DNA from: Gnomoniopsis sp. IMI 355080
Taxonomy: Eukaryota; Ascomycota; Sordariomycetes; Diaporthales; Gnomoniaceae
Reading direction: 5' to 3'
Assembly (NCBI GenBank): GCA_027946555.1
Contig: JAPEVC010000164.1
Span: 1-64,000, forward strand
DNA length: 64,000 nucleotides
Positions 34,307-46,827 of this stretch are shown in pieces; the first letter of the stretch is position 1, and every line of letters starts with the position of its first letter. The notes beneath the pieces are model-generated. The model ran no database searches. It was not told the origin of the DNA and worked only from the letters and a program-made list of their open reading frames with translations. The position numbers and the translations under genes were made by a program.

Positions 34307-36695
34307 TCAAAACACCAAACGTCCATTCTCAAAGCGCGGCGGGGGAATTTGAGACGACGAGACCTTGCTAGGACTCTTCGTGGCCCAAGCTGCCTCCTTG
34401 TCAGCCTTTTTGCGCTCCTTTTCGGCTTGCTTACGCTCCCTCTCCATCCGCTTCGCCTCCTTCTCGACCTCCTTCTCGGCCTTTTTGCGGTCCTTGTCTG
34501 CCCGCTTGGCCTGCTTCTCGACATCCTTGGCTGCGTTCTTGGTGCTGCTACCGCCGCTGGGGTAGGAGGACGACGCCGCCGGGAGGACACCGTCGGAACT
34601 GTAGCTAGTAGCCACAGGCAGCGCGGGCGCTGGGACAGGCGTGAGGTGGCGCTGCTTCACGACGAAGGGGACCTGTGTGGCAGGGAGAGGAGCGCCGGGC
34701 GAGGCGGACATCCGGGACCGGGGCAGGACGGGTGGTGGTTGGCTAGCGGAGGTGAACGAGGTGAAGGTGGGTCCACTGTAGCTGCTGGTGCTGCCGCCGC
34801 CGCCGCTGCTGGTCATGTGCGGCAGGGGAATGGGCACGGGGGTTTCGCTCTTAGGCGTGCTGCCGTTCCTGTTTGTCTTCTGTTTCTTGGCGGATTTCTC
34901 AGCTGGTGGGTTCTTGTTGTTTTTGTTGTTATTATTCTTGGGGTTGGCATCCTTTTTTGGGATAGGAATAGGGGTAGTAATAGCAGTCGCGACGGATCCA
35001 TCCTCACCGTCATCATCTGTGTGCTTGCGCTTCTTCTTGGAGGAGCTCTTGCTGGGTGTGCTGCTGGCCACGGCCTTGTTGGGAGGCGCGATGGTGGACT
35101 TGGGAGCAGGGACGCCGAGAGGGGTGTAGCGAGCGCGTAGGCCCTCGGGTTGAGGGCGGGCTGGCTTGGTGGTGGAGATGGTCTGGGTGGTGACTACACT
35201 GGAAGGGCCCTCGGGAGGGAAGGTCTCGCTGCGGGTGAAGTGCATGGTCTGGTTGACGGGGCGCTCAACTAGACAAGAGGTGTCAGTATTGTGCAGCAGT
35301 GTCATCCTGTCGACTACTTACGCAGTGAGTACTCATTGCCCTTCTTGTTGGGAATGAGGAGCCTGTATGCAGACGCGGCAGCTGGGTCGTCGAAAACCAT
35401 GCGGTAGTCCTCGCCATTGTGAGACAGGACTGGTCGGCCCTGCTCAGCTTGGTCCACGGGAATGGAGAGATCCTGCACAACGGTGACAGGAAGGGATGCC
35501 GGCGCAGTGATGTACCAGACCTGCTTGCCCTCCAGCTGCGCCTTGGAGAAGAACTTGGCAACCTCAGCAGCACTCGAATCACCCTCAAGCTTGCGCAGAT
35601 GAAAGTCGGGTGCAACAAATTCAGGGACATCGCCGCTGCGTCCATTCATGTTAGCCTATATGAGGAGCAGGTGAGGAACAAGACGAGAACTTACACATTG
35701 GTCGGGTTGCCTCCATTCGTCAACGCCATGGACTGATCCATCATCTCAATGTCACCGTCTTCATCCTCGGAGAGGAATTTGGCGAGCTTGGCCTTCTTCT
35801 TGGTAGGTTCGGCTGCCTGTGCTTGAGAAGACTGAGCCTTGGCGCTCTTCATCTCATTCCTGATCTGCTCCTCGATTTGTTGAGAAGGATCCTCACTGTC
35901 GTTGTCGTTGCTTGCACTCTCACTCTCACTCGAAGATGTATCGGATTCTGAGCTGGCCTCCTTCTTGACGGGCGACTTTGCCTTTGCAGCAGATTTGGCG
36001 GCCGCTTTGACTGGCGACTTTGCTGGTATCTTTGTCTTTGACTTCTTGGCCTGGTCGCTCTCACTGTCACTGTCACTGTCACTCTCGCTCTCGCTGGATG
36101 TTTCCGACTCGGAGCTCGTGTCTGAACTTGACTCGCTCTTCTTGACTTGCTTGCCCTTCGTGTTGGTCTTCTTGCTCGTTTCGTCGCTGCTCGACTCGCT
36201 GTCGGTCTCACTCTCAGATGTACTGGAAGTGTCCTCTTTCTTGATTTGCTTGCCCTTTACGGGCGTCTTCTTGGCCTTCTCGTCACTGCTCGATTCGCTG
36301 TCGCTGTCGCTCTCAGACGCGCTAGAAGTATCCTCCTTCTTGATGCTCTTGACCGCTGAGGCACCCAGACCATTAACAGTGGGGCTCTTCGCAGGAGTGG
36401 CGGTCTTGGAGACCTTGGTGTCGTCCTTTGTCTTTGCGCCATTGGTTTTGCCTTTGGAGGTTGGGGTGGAGATTCTCTTCTGAAAGTCGACGGCAGACTC
36501 CTTCTTGACAGGGTTCAGTTCAGCATCAGAGTCGTCGCTGTCAGAGCTCGAGTCGGAAGAGTCTGAGGAGTCGTCGCCAGTGAATGTGCCCTTTTTTATT
36601 TTGGGTTCGGCCTTGGCAAAGGTCTGCGAACGCGACTTGGCGGCGCTGTTGGCGTGGCTTTTCAGGCTGCCAGACGGAAGTTTGGAGCCCGCCAT
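34307..36695 (-). CDS. rpa34: RNA polymerase I subunit Rpa34 (A34.5-like)
   Basis: Subunit of the Rpa49-Rpa34 subcomplex that supports initiation and elongation of rRNA transcription. Exons 36695-35695, 35635-35322 and 35268-34307 on the minus strand; 758 residues. The first intron uses donor GTAAGT, a GCTAAC branch and acceptor CGCAG, giving TNVGDVPEFVAPDF. The RPA34.5 domain is encoded mainly by exon 2 (about 335-440), with blocks FVAPDFHLRKLEG, LEGKQVWYITAPASLPV and NGEDYRMVFDDP. The N-terminal 330 residues alternate Ser/Asp/Glu-rich acidic blocks with Lys-rich blocks, like Nopp140/Srp40. The C-terminus is Lys/Arg-rich with a charged helix (residues of KEVEKEAKRMERERK type) near its end. 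It is much longer than yeast Rpa34 (233), mostly through these low-complexity regions. Confidence 0.85.
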
Positions 36696-37206
36696 GATGT
36701 GATGGCGCAGTCGAACGGTTTGCGAGTAGTACTAGACTTGTGGAAAAGGCTCAAAAGAGCAATGCGCTTCGTATAGTCGCGCCGCGCAAACCGTGATTGA
36801 TGATCTGCGATCGAAACGTCGCGTAGCTCGTTGCGGCGCGAGAAGCGTTGGAATGGGAAGAAAGTGCGTGACTGTGTAGGAGCGCGTGTTCGCGAAAGAT
36901 AGATGAAGAAGGAACAATGCTGTAGGTCGCGTCACGACAAAAGCAATGCCAAATAAAAGAGTCTCGATATGGGAAGTTTGACCGTGAATTTTTTGCGAAG
37001 CTTCTTTTTCCTTGTCGCGTCTGAACTTTGGGCGGGTCCAGTGTGGGGTAGTTGGAGCCAGAATTGGGGAGTCGATTGGGTGGCTAGGTCACTGACAGGG
37101 GCATCTCGGCCCCACTAAAACACATTTTGGCCTAATGAGAATAGGCACTTTGATATTGATGATTGATGCGATCTGAATGTAAAGACAAACAAGACTGCCC
37201 TAGACT
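36696..37206. promoter_or_regulatory. Divergent promoter shared by rpa34 and grc3
   Basis: Only 511 bases separate the two start codons. It holds GC-rich CGCGA/TCGCG motifs close to the rpa34 start and a more AT-rich part towards grc3. Both genes act in rRNA production, so joint control from this segment is plausible. Confidence 0.6.
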
Positions 37207-39341
37207 ATGTCTGCTAATAAACGGCGAAAGGTAGATGTTGGACCGGCAACTCCGAGTAAGCCTGCTACTAGCAAAACACTCAGCGAAGCTCATTGCTAAT
37301 TATTTCGCAGTGTTGAGTGCTGCTGCCCTCCGGAAAAGACTCCTTGAGAAGCAGGCATCTGTATCTGCAGCAGAGTCATCAGACAATGGCGGAGTGGCTT
37401 CCCCTGACACTGGAACAAGAAGTCCAAGCTTCAACGGTGGTGGTTCGAAAGCAAAAGCCGCGGCGACCAAGTCTGCTTTGAAGAAGGAAAGCCCTCGGAC
37501 CGCAGAAGAGGTGCTGCTTGGGGATTCCGGTACAGTTGACGAGACGGCCTTGTACGAAGCCACCGAGACTGTGGATGAGCCGCCCAGGAAGAAAATACAA
37601 CTCTCCTCCATCTCTCCGGACTCGAGTACCATCCAGAAGAAGGCTGATGGAACGGCCGTCTTGAAGTTCGCCGATAGTAGCGAGGTATTCCTCACAGTGT
37701 CCATCTTATCTTGCATTGATCATCACACTAACCAAAAACCAGCGTATCGTACTTCTCGGGAGTTACGGTGTCAAGGTGAAGAATGGAGATGCCAGCATAT
37801 GCGGTGCCTCTCTCTATCCTTCCGATTCAATCCAATGGGTACATGCGCCTCACTGCCATGCCTTGCCCGTGCTGCGTTGCTCTGAAAAGTCCGTCATTGA
37901 AATCCATTCTCACCAAGCTTCTCGTAACTTGAGAAATCTGGAAAGGCTGTCACCAGTATTTGGCAACCTCTGGAACGAGGCTATTCCTGGGCAACAGCAG
38001 ACATGGCAAATCCTGGGATCCTCCACGGACGGTCCAAAAAAAGCCATGCTCCATGACCTAAAGTCACCGGCCGTCTGGAACAGGGAGATTGCCAATATCC
38101 TCAAATCCAAAAATCACAAGCCCCCAGTGTTGCTGGTCTGTGGCCCAAAATCATCGGGGAAGTCGACATTTTCACGTATCGTGACGAATAGGTTGTTGAC
38201 CGACCGAGGCGCCACCAAAAAGCGAATATGGCCTGGCGTTGGTATCCTCGATATTGACCCTGGACAGCCCGAGTTCGGTCCACCTGGTTTTATATCGCTC
38301 GTCAAAGTGAACGAACCAAATCTGTCGCCACCCTTTTGTCACCCCAAAATTGAACGAAACTGCCTTGTCAGATCACATACGGTAGCATCCATCACTCCAG
38401 CCTCCAACATCGAGCACTACAAGAGCTGTGTGCTTGACTTGTTCTCACATTACCGATCATCCTGTTCTAATCACCCGCTGATCATCAACACTCCCGGATG
38501 GATACAAGGAAGTGGTCTCGTTCTGTTACAGGAACTGGTCGCGGGAATACAACCCACCGAGATTCTGTACATGTCTGAAGATGGACCTGAAGACACAGTC
38601 GAAGGGCTGAAATCCGCAGGTCAAGCCATCCCATTTACAACCCTACCGTCACAGTCAAGCGATTTCACATCAAGGACGGCTCTGCATTTACGACACATGC
38701 AGAGCATGTCATATTTCCACCTCGACGAAGAGACCGTCAAAAATACCGCCTTGACATGGAGTGCTGCCCCTCTCACCCATAACGCGCCGTGGCTCGTGAG
38801 CTACAAAGATGAAGACAATGGTCTCCTGGGCGTCGTGTGGTATGGTTATCAACCAGATCCAGAGCTCCTAGCAGAGGCCATCGACGGTACTATCGTCGCA
38901 ATCGTCGAGATGGAAGACTCAAAAGCTTTCAACGGCTCCAAATATGAAGACCTCGTTCAGCAAACCCCCTCGCAAATACCCTATATCCGGCCCAGTGAGC
39001 CCCTGAATCCACAACATTCACGTTGCCTCGGCCTGGCTCTCATCCGCGGCGTAGACACAGAGGCTCAAATTTTGGCATTGTCGACACCACTCTCCTCAGA
39101 GCAGCTCAACGGCAAGAAAATCGTTCTCGTCTCTGGAAAGTTCGACCCTCCTACATGGGCGTACACGGAGGACCACTACTACTGCGTTTCGAAGAAAAGC
39201 GACGTTGATGTGGTCCAAAGGGATGGATCTGCCGAAATCCCATGGACGGAGAAGTTGCATGGCAGTCAGAAGAAGGCGGTGGGGTCAAAGGTCTGGCGCG
39301 TGAGAAGGGATTTGGGCCGCAATAACTCTGGCGGGGATTGA
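37207..39341 (+). CDS. grc3: Polynucleotide 5'-hydroxyl kinase Grc3
   Basis: Nucleolar kinase that partners the endonuclease Las1 in removing ITS2 from pre-rRNA and also supports Pol I termination. Exons 37207-37255, 37311-37684 and 37743-39341; 673 residues. The first exon is 49 bases (MSANKRRKVDVGPATP) and carries a basic, NLS-like patch. The Walker A motif is GPKSSGKST at 275-283. A Walker-B-like segment reads GILDIDPGQPEFGPPG, and the lid/substrate part includes HPLIINTPGWIQGSG. This order matches the Clp1/Grc3 family. Grc3 is preferred over Clp1 by the long N-terminal region before the P-loop and the WNREI...ILKSK context. The length is close to other fungal Grc3 proteins. Confidence 0.93.
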
Positions 39342-41453
39342 GTCGATTTGACATGTTGTACAAGTTATGACCTAGTTTTACCAGATAGCATCCCTCTTGA
39401 TTTAAAATATCGGAGTCTTTATGGTGCTCTGAGCATCGACAAATTATGTAGCCCAGAAACGCTCTCATCGCTCATCTGATTTGCGTGCATGTGTACTTGC
39501 TGGACCTTTGCAGTTCGCTTAGTACATCAAGCTTCCAAGCATGACAACTGGCGAGGGCCATGAGAACGAATACAAAGTCTATTGCAGTGCGCCTACATCA
39601 CTTCACCCAAACTCAAGCCTACCGCTGTCCTATTTGGCCCCCAAATTTAAGCCAACAGCCATGCTGCTGTTGCGATGAATTTGAATGACAAACCTCACGT
39701 CCAGAGAGCGAACACCTCCAATCTTGTATAGACAAAGGATGCTTCCACCTCTCCTCCCATCTGTCATCCTCTGTCCCAGCTAAGTCTCCAAGTATAGAAC
39801 CACGAGGATATTGCCGTCCATAGCTGTGAAGCCACATTCCAATACATCGTACCACACTCTCATCGTGCCCGGGCGACCGACCAGCTTCCAAGAACGCCCA
39901 AAAAATAAATAAAAAATTTACGGAACTTCATCGCTCACACCATTAACGCTCCTACCCGAAAAGGCGGACGTGAAGCCATCACTTGCTCATTCGGTCAAAC
40001 CGACTCAAACAGGCCGACATGCCTATATAAGCCAAGGCCCACCAGTCTAACCGCTGTCGCACAACACTGGCTGCTTTCAGGATTGACATTTAGCGGGCGT
40101 TGGAGCACCCAAGACACGGCTGATTGGGCCTGACGGACACGTTGATACAGATTCACTATTTGGTGTCTATAGATGATACATGGTAGTTTTGAGATGTGTC
40201 ATTGCATCAACTTGAGCCAGGCGAGTACGGTGCAAAGGCGACGTCTTCCCGTGATCGAGGCAACTTCATCTACATCTGTCTAACAATCTCGCTGAGATGA
40301 GCCCCTCGTCCAAGCATCTATTGTTGCCTACGTAAATACTACGTCGTATCTGCCCTGTACCGATACTCCGCCCACCTATGATTGTCCATCAAGTTTGATC
40401 CTCCTTAACTTGTTATCCCGTCCGGCCCAATCACCAAGAGCAGTCCCTGCCTAGATTCCCGTTCAAAAAACTGGCCCAAAACGCCACGCGCCCATCATCG
40501 AGTGGTCTTCCAGCCTTCATCGCAGCAGCAGCGCCTTTCTACCGAGACGAGGGACGGCATTGACAAAAACATAAAAAAGAAGGAGGCGCCTAGGGCAGGG
40601 GATGTATTTGGTCGAACTGGGACCAATTCCAAACGCCAGCAACGCTCGAGCTGACCTCCCTGTTCAACAGGAAAGTACGTTGCACACAGCTCAAAGGCCA
40701 GTGGAAGTGAATTCAAGACTGAAATTATCGATCGGCGAGTCATCTCTTGTTGAAGGGTGAAAAAATCGGAAGATGTCGTAGAACTGCGTTACCCCAGTTG
40801 CTCCGACAGAAAGGAGCGACAGTTTGCCGCGCCAAGTGTATCCTGCCTCTGATGCTAGATTTCCCCTGAACGCCGACGATAGTCTGGTGGGGATCGCGCG
40901 GAACCACTCGTTATTATGAAATTTCTGAGCCTCACTAAGCCAATGAATGAATGACGGAAGAATCGTGAAGTACACATGAGTCGTGTACGGTGATCCAGGC
41001 AAATTCGTGGTGGTATGTATCGGTAGCTAAGATGATCATCGAAGGGACACCCCCCCGCTAGAAGAGTAGCCCGGCCAAGACTCATGTTACGTCCTGGCCC
41101 TCACAACCTCGCAAGTTTCTCACAGTGGAAGGTTTGGTGAGCCGCGATAGCCCAATGGTTTTCAATATCTCAGACACCGTGTATTTGCAGAGCAACCAAA
41201 AGATTGTGACAGAGAAGCTGCTAATCTCTCGGCCAGATGTGTGGTGACATTGATGCCGCTCTGCGAGGTCTGCAATATCACGACTTGCTCTAGCAAGAAG
41301 TCAGGCTCCTCGCATATCCGCCCGAGACTATGACAACGATTTCTTCCGCGCTCGTCTGGAGCTTTTAGGTCGTCTGGTAGGAAGCACACTTCCCTTGGAT
41401 CTGCTTGATGACTTGTTCTTCGGCGTTTGAGGAGCCTGTGGATTGGGCCTTTT
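39342..41453. other. Convergent 2.1 kb interval, no gene recognised
   Basis: The interval lies between the grc3 and spt7 stops. Open frames are under 105 codons. A TATATAAG box at 40024-40031 stands out, but the sequence after it has no convincing open frame. Poly-C near 41051 and mixed AT-rich stretches are present. No tRNA or other RNA is recognised. Confidence 0.45.
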
Positions 41454-44400
41454 CTACTGGCCGTTACTCTCAGGACTCAGCATACCCACGCCATCATCCT
41501 TATCCCCAGGGCCAATTGGGCTGCTCGCTGCATCCTGACTTTGCATACTGTTCCCACGCTCCATCGAGGGTGGCTGAAGACTTGTGGAAGAACCATTGGG
41601 GAGTACGGGAGCCTTGCCGAGCTTCTTGGCCTTCTCCGGTGTTGAATTGGCACCGTTCTTTGATTCGGCATTCTGTGCCTTTCCAGCCTCCAACTTCTTC
41701 TTTTTCTTCGCCAGCGCAATCTGTTCCTTTGGCGGTCGCTTTTGCGGAGACACGATTTTGCCGGTCGCACCGAGACGAGGACGTGGCCGCCTCTGCTTAA
41801 CAGGAAGATCTTCGTCCTCAACCAGAGGTTGATCGCCATTAGCATGCAACTTGGCAAGGAAGAAGTTCTTGACGATGCCGATTTGGATTTGAATGTTATC
41901 CTTTGTCACGGGTTCGGATTGCGGCGGTGGTTCGAATAGGTCGGCTATCACCTCGTCGGTGTTTTGTGCCTGAACCTGATATGTGTTGCGCACACGAGCT
42001 TGCAGGAGATGCAGTGGCACAGACATCATTTCCAGGCCAAATTCTTGATCAAGACCAAGAGCCTTGAATCCAAAGAAGTCTTCGCCAAGCTCCTCTGCAA
42101 AGTCACCTCCAACAAATTGCTCGCTGCCGTCTTTGAAAGCACCGGCGCCGTCCGGCCCAGCGTCATTGAGCGCTGGCCGAAGCAGGTCGGCGAGATGCGA
42201 CTTCATGCGTTCATGAATGACACCAAGTTTGGAGCCAAGCCTATCCACATCATCCTTGGCATAACCCTCAAGCTCTTCGAGGGTATGGCCGCTTTCATCC
42301 AGCGTGTGAAGAATGACCTCCTCCTGGGAAAATCGAGGCTGGCACTTTGCCCCACGCTCCGCCCATTTGCCGGTGGCATCCTTCTTCTCGGCCTCTCGGT
42401 ATACGTTGAATGTACGGATGAGTTTGGCAAAGTAGTCGCCAGCCATGTCGGCGGCCACGTCCAAAGCAGATGGTTGAAGCTCTTCGAAACCAGCATGGTA
42501 GAAGATCTTGGCCACGGAGCGTTTCAGTGCAGCCTTGCAGACATCCGGCGCCATAACGGGTCCGTCTCCAGCAACGAAATGCCCGTCAATCTCTTGCTCC
42601 ACAAAAGGCTCAGGCTCGTATTTAGGGAATTGGTTGGCATAGACTTGCGTCTGAATCTGCATCTGCTTGATCACACCGATTTTCGAGCACACTTTCCGAG
42701 TCTCTTGCATTTGACGAAGGTTTGCGTCAAATTTCTTGGTCAAGATGCTGTCCGGCGAAGCGAAATAGCCTGGTGGAACCAAGCGCAATACGTCTTCGTG
42801 TTGGTTGATGACCTGACCTTCGCCATCTTCCACCCACTGCAACTTGGGCGCAATGTCCGGCACAAGGTGTAAAGCCTCATAGTAGTCCGGAATGGTGCGA
42901 TCTTCTTCAACCTCCATACCTTCGGCCAAGGTGGTCTCCGTGGGCTTCGCCGTTTCCTGTTTTGCGGCGACGACTGATGAGTCTCCAGTAAGAGCTGTAA
43001 TGCCAGCGCTTTCGGCTTGTTGGTGACTCCTCAAAACACGGCGCATGCCAGACTTGCTTCTCAGAATAGCAGGCTCATCGGGGTTGAGTTTGTTGCCCTT
43101 GAAGAGGTTATATCGTTCTCGAGCAATCAGAGCACGTTCCTTTTTGGTGACTTGTTTCCAGATCTTGTACTCTTCGTCCTCAAACTCTTGCTCCGCGGCT
43201 TCGCCAAGGCTGAGAGCAATGCCATTCAGTGACGGTCCATCGATTTCCATGGCATCTGCATTGCTAGTCCCGGACTGCCCATTCTGTCCTAGTGGTGTGT
43301 TGGAACCTCCAATGGGCGGTGTCGCGAAGCCATTGCTGTCCCCAAATTCCGAGTCCTCTCGCCCCGTTTTGGCCAGGATCCCGTTCAGCTGTATCGTTGG
43401 TTTCGTATCCATGTTTGGCGTCCCTTCTTTCTGATCCGCCGGTGCAGTCCTCGACTTGGCGGCGCCTTTCGTGGCCTGGGTGCGACCGCGGGATGAAATG
43501 ATGGGCTCATCATCACTGTCGTCACCATCCTCGCCACCATTTTGCTTCCGTCGTTCCTCAGCCTCGACTTCAGCCCTTGGCCGAATTACGAGATCGGGAA
43601 TCAATGGGATGAGCTTGTCTGCTTCCTTGCGCATACCATTTGCCAGTCGTGGGAGATGGTTGTTTAGGCTAGCATTGTAACGCAGACAATTATCCCAAAT
43701 CAGATTCAAATCCGTCACGAATTCGGCCTTGGACTTGTACTGCAATTGCTTGAGCTTCTTGGTCATTGTACCAAGATCCATGGGCTGCTTGATGACTGAG
43801 GAACGGTCAGCACCACCCTGATTAGCTCTGCGACCTTGGGAATACCTACCACTATAGTAGTCCGGAGCATCTCTCTTGTTCACTTTTGTCAAGAAGGGTG
43901 TCGAATACTCTGTATGCGCTTTCAATTCGCTCAGAACCTTGTCGAGCGCCTCGTATAATTCTTCCTGTCCGACGTTTTCCTCACTGGCCCACTTTGATCG
44001 GTTCTTCCTAACTTCATTCATCAAGTTGCGCAATTCCTGGTCTGTAGCTGATACTTGATCGCGCTTCAAGTCAATTCTTGCGATGAGGTGCTTCAGCGTC
44101 AGACTGGACGCGCCTAGATTGGCGCTGCTCAGAGATCCGTGATTCTGCCCTGAGCCATCATTGGCGGGGCCTCCATTCTTGTCCATCTCGGCCTGGATCT
44201 GTTTCTCGGACTCTTCTAGTTGTTGCTGCTCGAGCATTGCGGTTCTGTCATTCTCCAGGGTGTAGAATATGGTGTGGAAACTGCGCTTAGCAGCCTCTTC
44301 TGTTGCTTGGCGGGCGTCCTCTAATTCTTTGCGCGCATCCTCCGAAGTCCTCTCTTTGCCTTGCGACGAGGCTTCCTCTCTTGATTTGTCGCCATTTTTG

Positions 44401-44927
44401 CCAGGAGAAGAGACGGAATGTACGGGCGAGCTGCCGGACTTGGATGGTGAAAGGTATGTCTTGGCGGCGGCGGCATTGTCATTTTGTAGCTGATTCGCGG
44501 CGGCGGCATCATCACCACCATCTTCAGAGCCGTCTTCGTCGTCATCATCGTAGTCGTCGTCAATGACGCGCTTGGTTTTCTTCCGGGGTGGTTCTTGAAT
44601 AGGAGTGTGGTCGGTGGCAGGGGGGATGTGGTAGGACTCGGTCGCGGTCGCGGTCGGGGGACGTTTTAAAGATTCAATGGCGGTGGGATTATAGTCGCCA
44701 TCGTCGGCAAATAGCGCGTCGATTTTTGCATCGGTCTTACGGAAGAGTTGTGAGAAATGGGCGCGTCGGTGATCTTCGTCGTGGTTGTCGGGCGCCTCAG
44801 GCATCAACATTGTCGCATCGGTCTGTGATCGCGACAACCCATCGGCACCTGCAAAAGTCGTCCTGCTCCCATTCCCCTGACTAGAACCGGATGCTGGCCA
44901 GCCATTCTGGGATTGATTGAAGGACAT
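41454..44927 (-). CDS. spt7: SAGA complex subunit Spt7 (bromodomain and histone fold)
   Basis: Structural subunit of the SAGA transcription co-activator. Exons 44927-43850 and 43795-41454 on the minus strand, separated by a 54-base intron with no stop codon; spliced length 1,139 residues. After splicing the bromodomain (about 315-410) reads [28 protein letters not shown], the normal spacing; reading through would insert 18 residues in the middle of the motif. A histone-fold region at about 780-850 includes [26 protein letters not shown]. It is followed by the conserved block with [25 protein letters not shown]. The N-terminus is acidic and Ser-rich; the C-terminus is Lys-rich with [11 protein letters not shown]. 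The start [10 protein letters not shown] is the first ATG; the frame stays open 19 codons upstream without one. Confidence 0.93.
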   Translation of the reverse strand: MSFNQSQNGWPASGSSQGNGSRTTFAGADGLSRSQTDATMLMPEAPDNHDEDHRRAHFSQLFRKTDAKIDALFADDGDYNPTAIESLKRPPTATATESYHIPPATDHTPIQEPPRKKTKRVIDDDYDDDDEDGSEDGGDDAAAANQLQNDNAAAAKTYLSPSKSGSSPVHSVSSPGKNGDKSREEASSQGKERTSEDARKELEDARQATEEAAKRSFHTIFYTLENDRTAMLEQQQLEESEKQIQAEMDKNGGPANDGSGQNHGSLSSANLGASSLTLKHLIARIDLKRDQVSATDQELRNLMNEVRKNRSKWASEENVGQEELYEALDKVLSELKAHTEYSTPFLTKVNKRDAPDYYSGRYSQGRRANQGGADRSSVIKQPMDLGTMTKKLKQLQYKSKAEFVTDLNLIWDNCLRYNASLNNHLPRLANGMRKEADKLIPLIPDLVIRPRAEVEAEERRKQNGGEDGDDSDDEPIISSRGRTQATKGAAKSRTAPADQKEGTPNMDTKPTIQLNGILAKTGREDSEFGDSNGFATPPIGGSNTPLGQNGQSGTSNADAMEIDGPSLNGIALSLGEAAEQEFEDEEYKIWKQVTKKERALIARERYNLFKGNKLNPDEPAILRSKSGMRRVLRSHQQAESAGITALTGDSSVVAAKQETAKPTETTLAEGMEVEEDRTIPDYYEALHLVPDIAPKLQWVEDGEGQVINQHEDVLRLVPPGYFASPDSILTKKFDANLRQMQETRKVCSKIGVIKQMQIQTQVYANQFPKYEPEPFVEQEIDGHFVAGDGPVMAPDVCKAALKRSVAKIFYHAGFEELQPSALDVAADMAGDYFAKLIRTFNVYREAEKKDATGKWAERGAKCQPRFSQEEVILHTLDESGHTLEELEGYAKDDVDRLGSKLGVIHERMKSHLADLLRPALNDAGPDGAGAFKDGSEQFVGGDFAEELGEDFFGFKALGLDQEFGLEMMSVPLHLLQARVRNTYQVQAQNTDEVIADLFEPPPQSEPVTKDNIQIQIGIVKNFFLAKLHANGDQPLVEDEDLPVKQRRPRPRLGATGKIVSPQKRPPKEQIALAKKKKKLEAGKAQNAESKNGANSTPEKAKKLGKAPVLPNGSSTSLQPPSMERGNSMQSQDAASSPIGPGDKDDGVGMLSPESNGQ
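43796..43849 (-). other. 54-base stopless intron in the Spt7 bromodomain
   Basis: Donor GTAGGT, branch GCTGACC 15 bases from the end, acceptor CTCAG. The length is a multiple of three and contains no in-frame stop, so it is invisible to ORF-based annotation. Removal restores the [12 protein letters not shown] spacing of bromodomains. Confidence 0.85.
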
Positions 44928-46827
44928 GATGTCCCTTGATGGATAGACGTGGTGATGGGTAGCCGGACATGCGCCGCAAGGCAATTCTGACCGGCTTCCG
45001 GTGGGAACCAGATAATTAATTGGGCATGGGCCAAAAGAGCGACATTGACATTGATGGTCAATAGGGGTTGCAAGATGATGCGAGTCGGATGGGTGGTGTA
45101 AATGATGGAAAATTGATAGGAGTTTGACGTGCGTCGTTGACGTGAGGTTGTTTCTGGTGGAGCCAGTTGCAGCGAGGCTGGCGGGCTTAGGTCAGGAGTT
45201 GGAGCAAGCAAAGCGCAGGTAGTTTGAATGTGTTAGCGTGCACAATGCGGTGGTGGGCCGAGACTTGCACGGGGAATCGAGGGCCGTTAGCGTCTTCAAG
45301 CGTGTGCGTGTCTGTGTGTGCACTGCCGTACCTCCGTTTCGATACCCCGATCCGGACCCTATATCTGATCCGTGACCAGCACCGACAAACACTCTGTCAC
45401 TCACTGCATGGCCTTTAGATGAAAGACATGTGTCTTTATGTGTCGGAGTTCTTGGTGCTTTTAATGAAATGTATGTTATTTTTCGTTTGCCTGCAGCAGT
45501 GTCATTATTCGTGATGTTTTAGGTACACACAAGTCTGGCTATTAGACTCCCGGACCAAAGTACCTTGGTAAAATTCAACACAATCCGTTCCTGTTCCAAC
45601 GAATATCTAGTTGTGTATATTTATTGGACACAGTGGATACTTCTAACGTCCAATATCATCAATTGAGCCCATACGTACTGCAAGAAGCATCAATATTGTG
45701 TTCGTTCGGCGTACATTGCGTCTAAACCATAGAGAGAGAGTATATGGGAGCCTGTCTTCAGTGGCTACATGATTTCATCTCCACAGCAGCTTATTACCCA
45801 TGAGCTTGTAGACATCAATATGTCTGATGATGATGCATGTGTGCTTTCTTAGAAGATCATAGTCATGATAGCCCAGCACGGTAGCTAAATACTGCTGGTG
45901 GCAGGGGCAACGACAGCCTGGATTCCAACAAAATAAAATCTTCCTTGAATTGAAGGGTCTCTTCAAGCTCTAATGTATGTTTAACTAGAGATACAGTAAA
46001 GTCGAAGCTCTTTGCCATACTGCCTTTGAGCGTTTGTTTGGTTATTCTAGTGACAGAGGGAGAGGCATGCTCATCATCTACCTTAGTCGAGTACGACACG
46101 TGTATAGGTATAAATCAACATTGGTCGTTACGTCTCATACATTTAGGTTTGAGATGTTTCATTTGCTGCCAATCATTGCAAAGAACCACCTCGAGTGAGG
46201 CTGTATGCAGAAGTACCTACTTGGCCACTCTGGAAGACCATAGTACAGTACCTGTAGAGGATGCAGGTACCCAGGTAGATGTCTGTACAGCTCAGCTGGC
46301 CAATTGACAAATACAGACTGCCTGACAAATCCATCTCTACCTAGATAGCAGCAAGTATCCTATATAGTAACAAATGTCTCCAGAGGCAGAGTCGTTTTTG
46401 TGGTTTATTCGCCTTCGTAGGTAGAAGTCAACACATAACCTTTGAACTCGAAGGTACCTAGATCCAAATCACCTGAAATGAAACAAAATACCATGCGGTT
46501 GGCCCTGTGCAAATCCAACAACGGCCCGAGGCTCTGGTCTAGGTGGGGTCTGCAGCTCCTGCCAGGCCTGTCTAGGCTCCAGTCCAACCATGCCAAGCTC
46601 TCTACCCGCCGCATGTGGGGCACAGCTGACAGCTCTTTTGGAAGCTCAGGGACCCCAACCTTGAAAGCCACCTCACCTCGCCTTGTTCCTTTGTGAGACT
46701 TGCCTTTCGCAGTAGAGAAACGAAACTTTCCTTTTCAAACCTACAACCTCCTCAAGCATGCCTGCGTCACCAGGCAGGTGATCATACTTGACTTGACCTA
46801 CGTAGCACGCTCAACACGCCCGTCAAA
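44928..46827. other. Divergent 1.9 kb interval between spt7 and the VanZ-like gene
   Basis: The left 350 bases are the spt7 leader and promoter, the right part the promoter of the VanZ-like gene. TACCTAGG-like motifs recur between about 46210 and 46460 (for example GGTACCTAG and GTACCCAGGTAG). The middle is AT-richer and shows only short open frames. No RNA gene is seen. Confidence 0.5.

Noticed and set aside
41140..41215. tRNA-like string (GATAGCCCAATGG)
   Set aside because: It resembles an A box only; no B box (GGTTCRANNCC) and no acceptor-stem pairing can be found downstream.
41964..42872. 302-codon open frame antisense to Spt7
   Set aside because: It lies fully inside the Spt7 exon, has no recognisable domain and no promoter or splice support.
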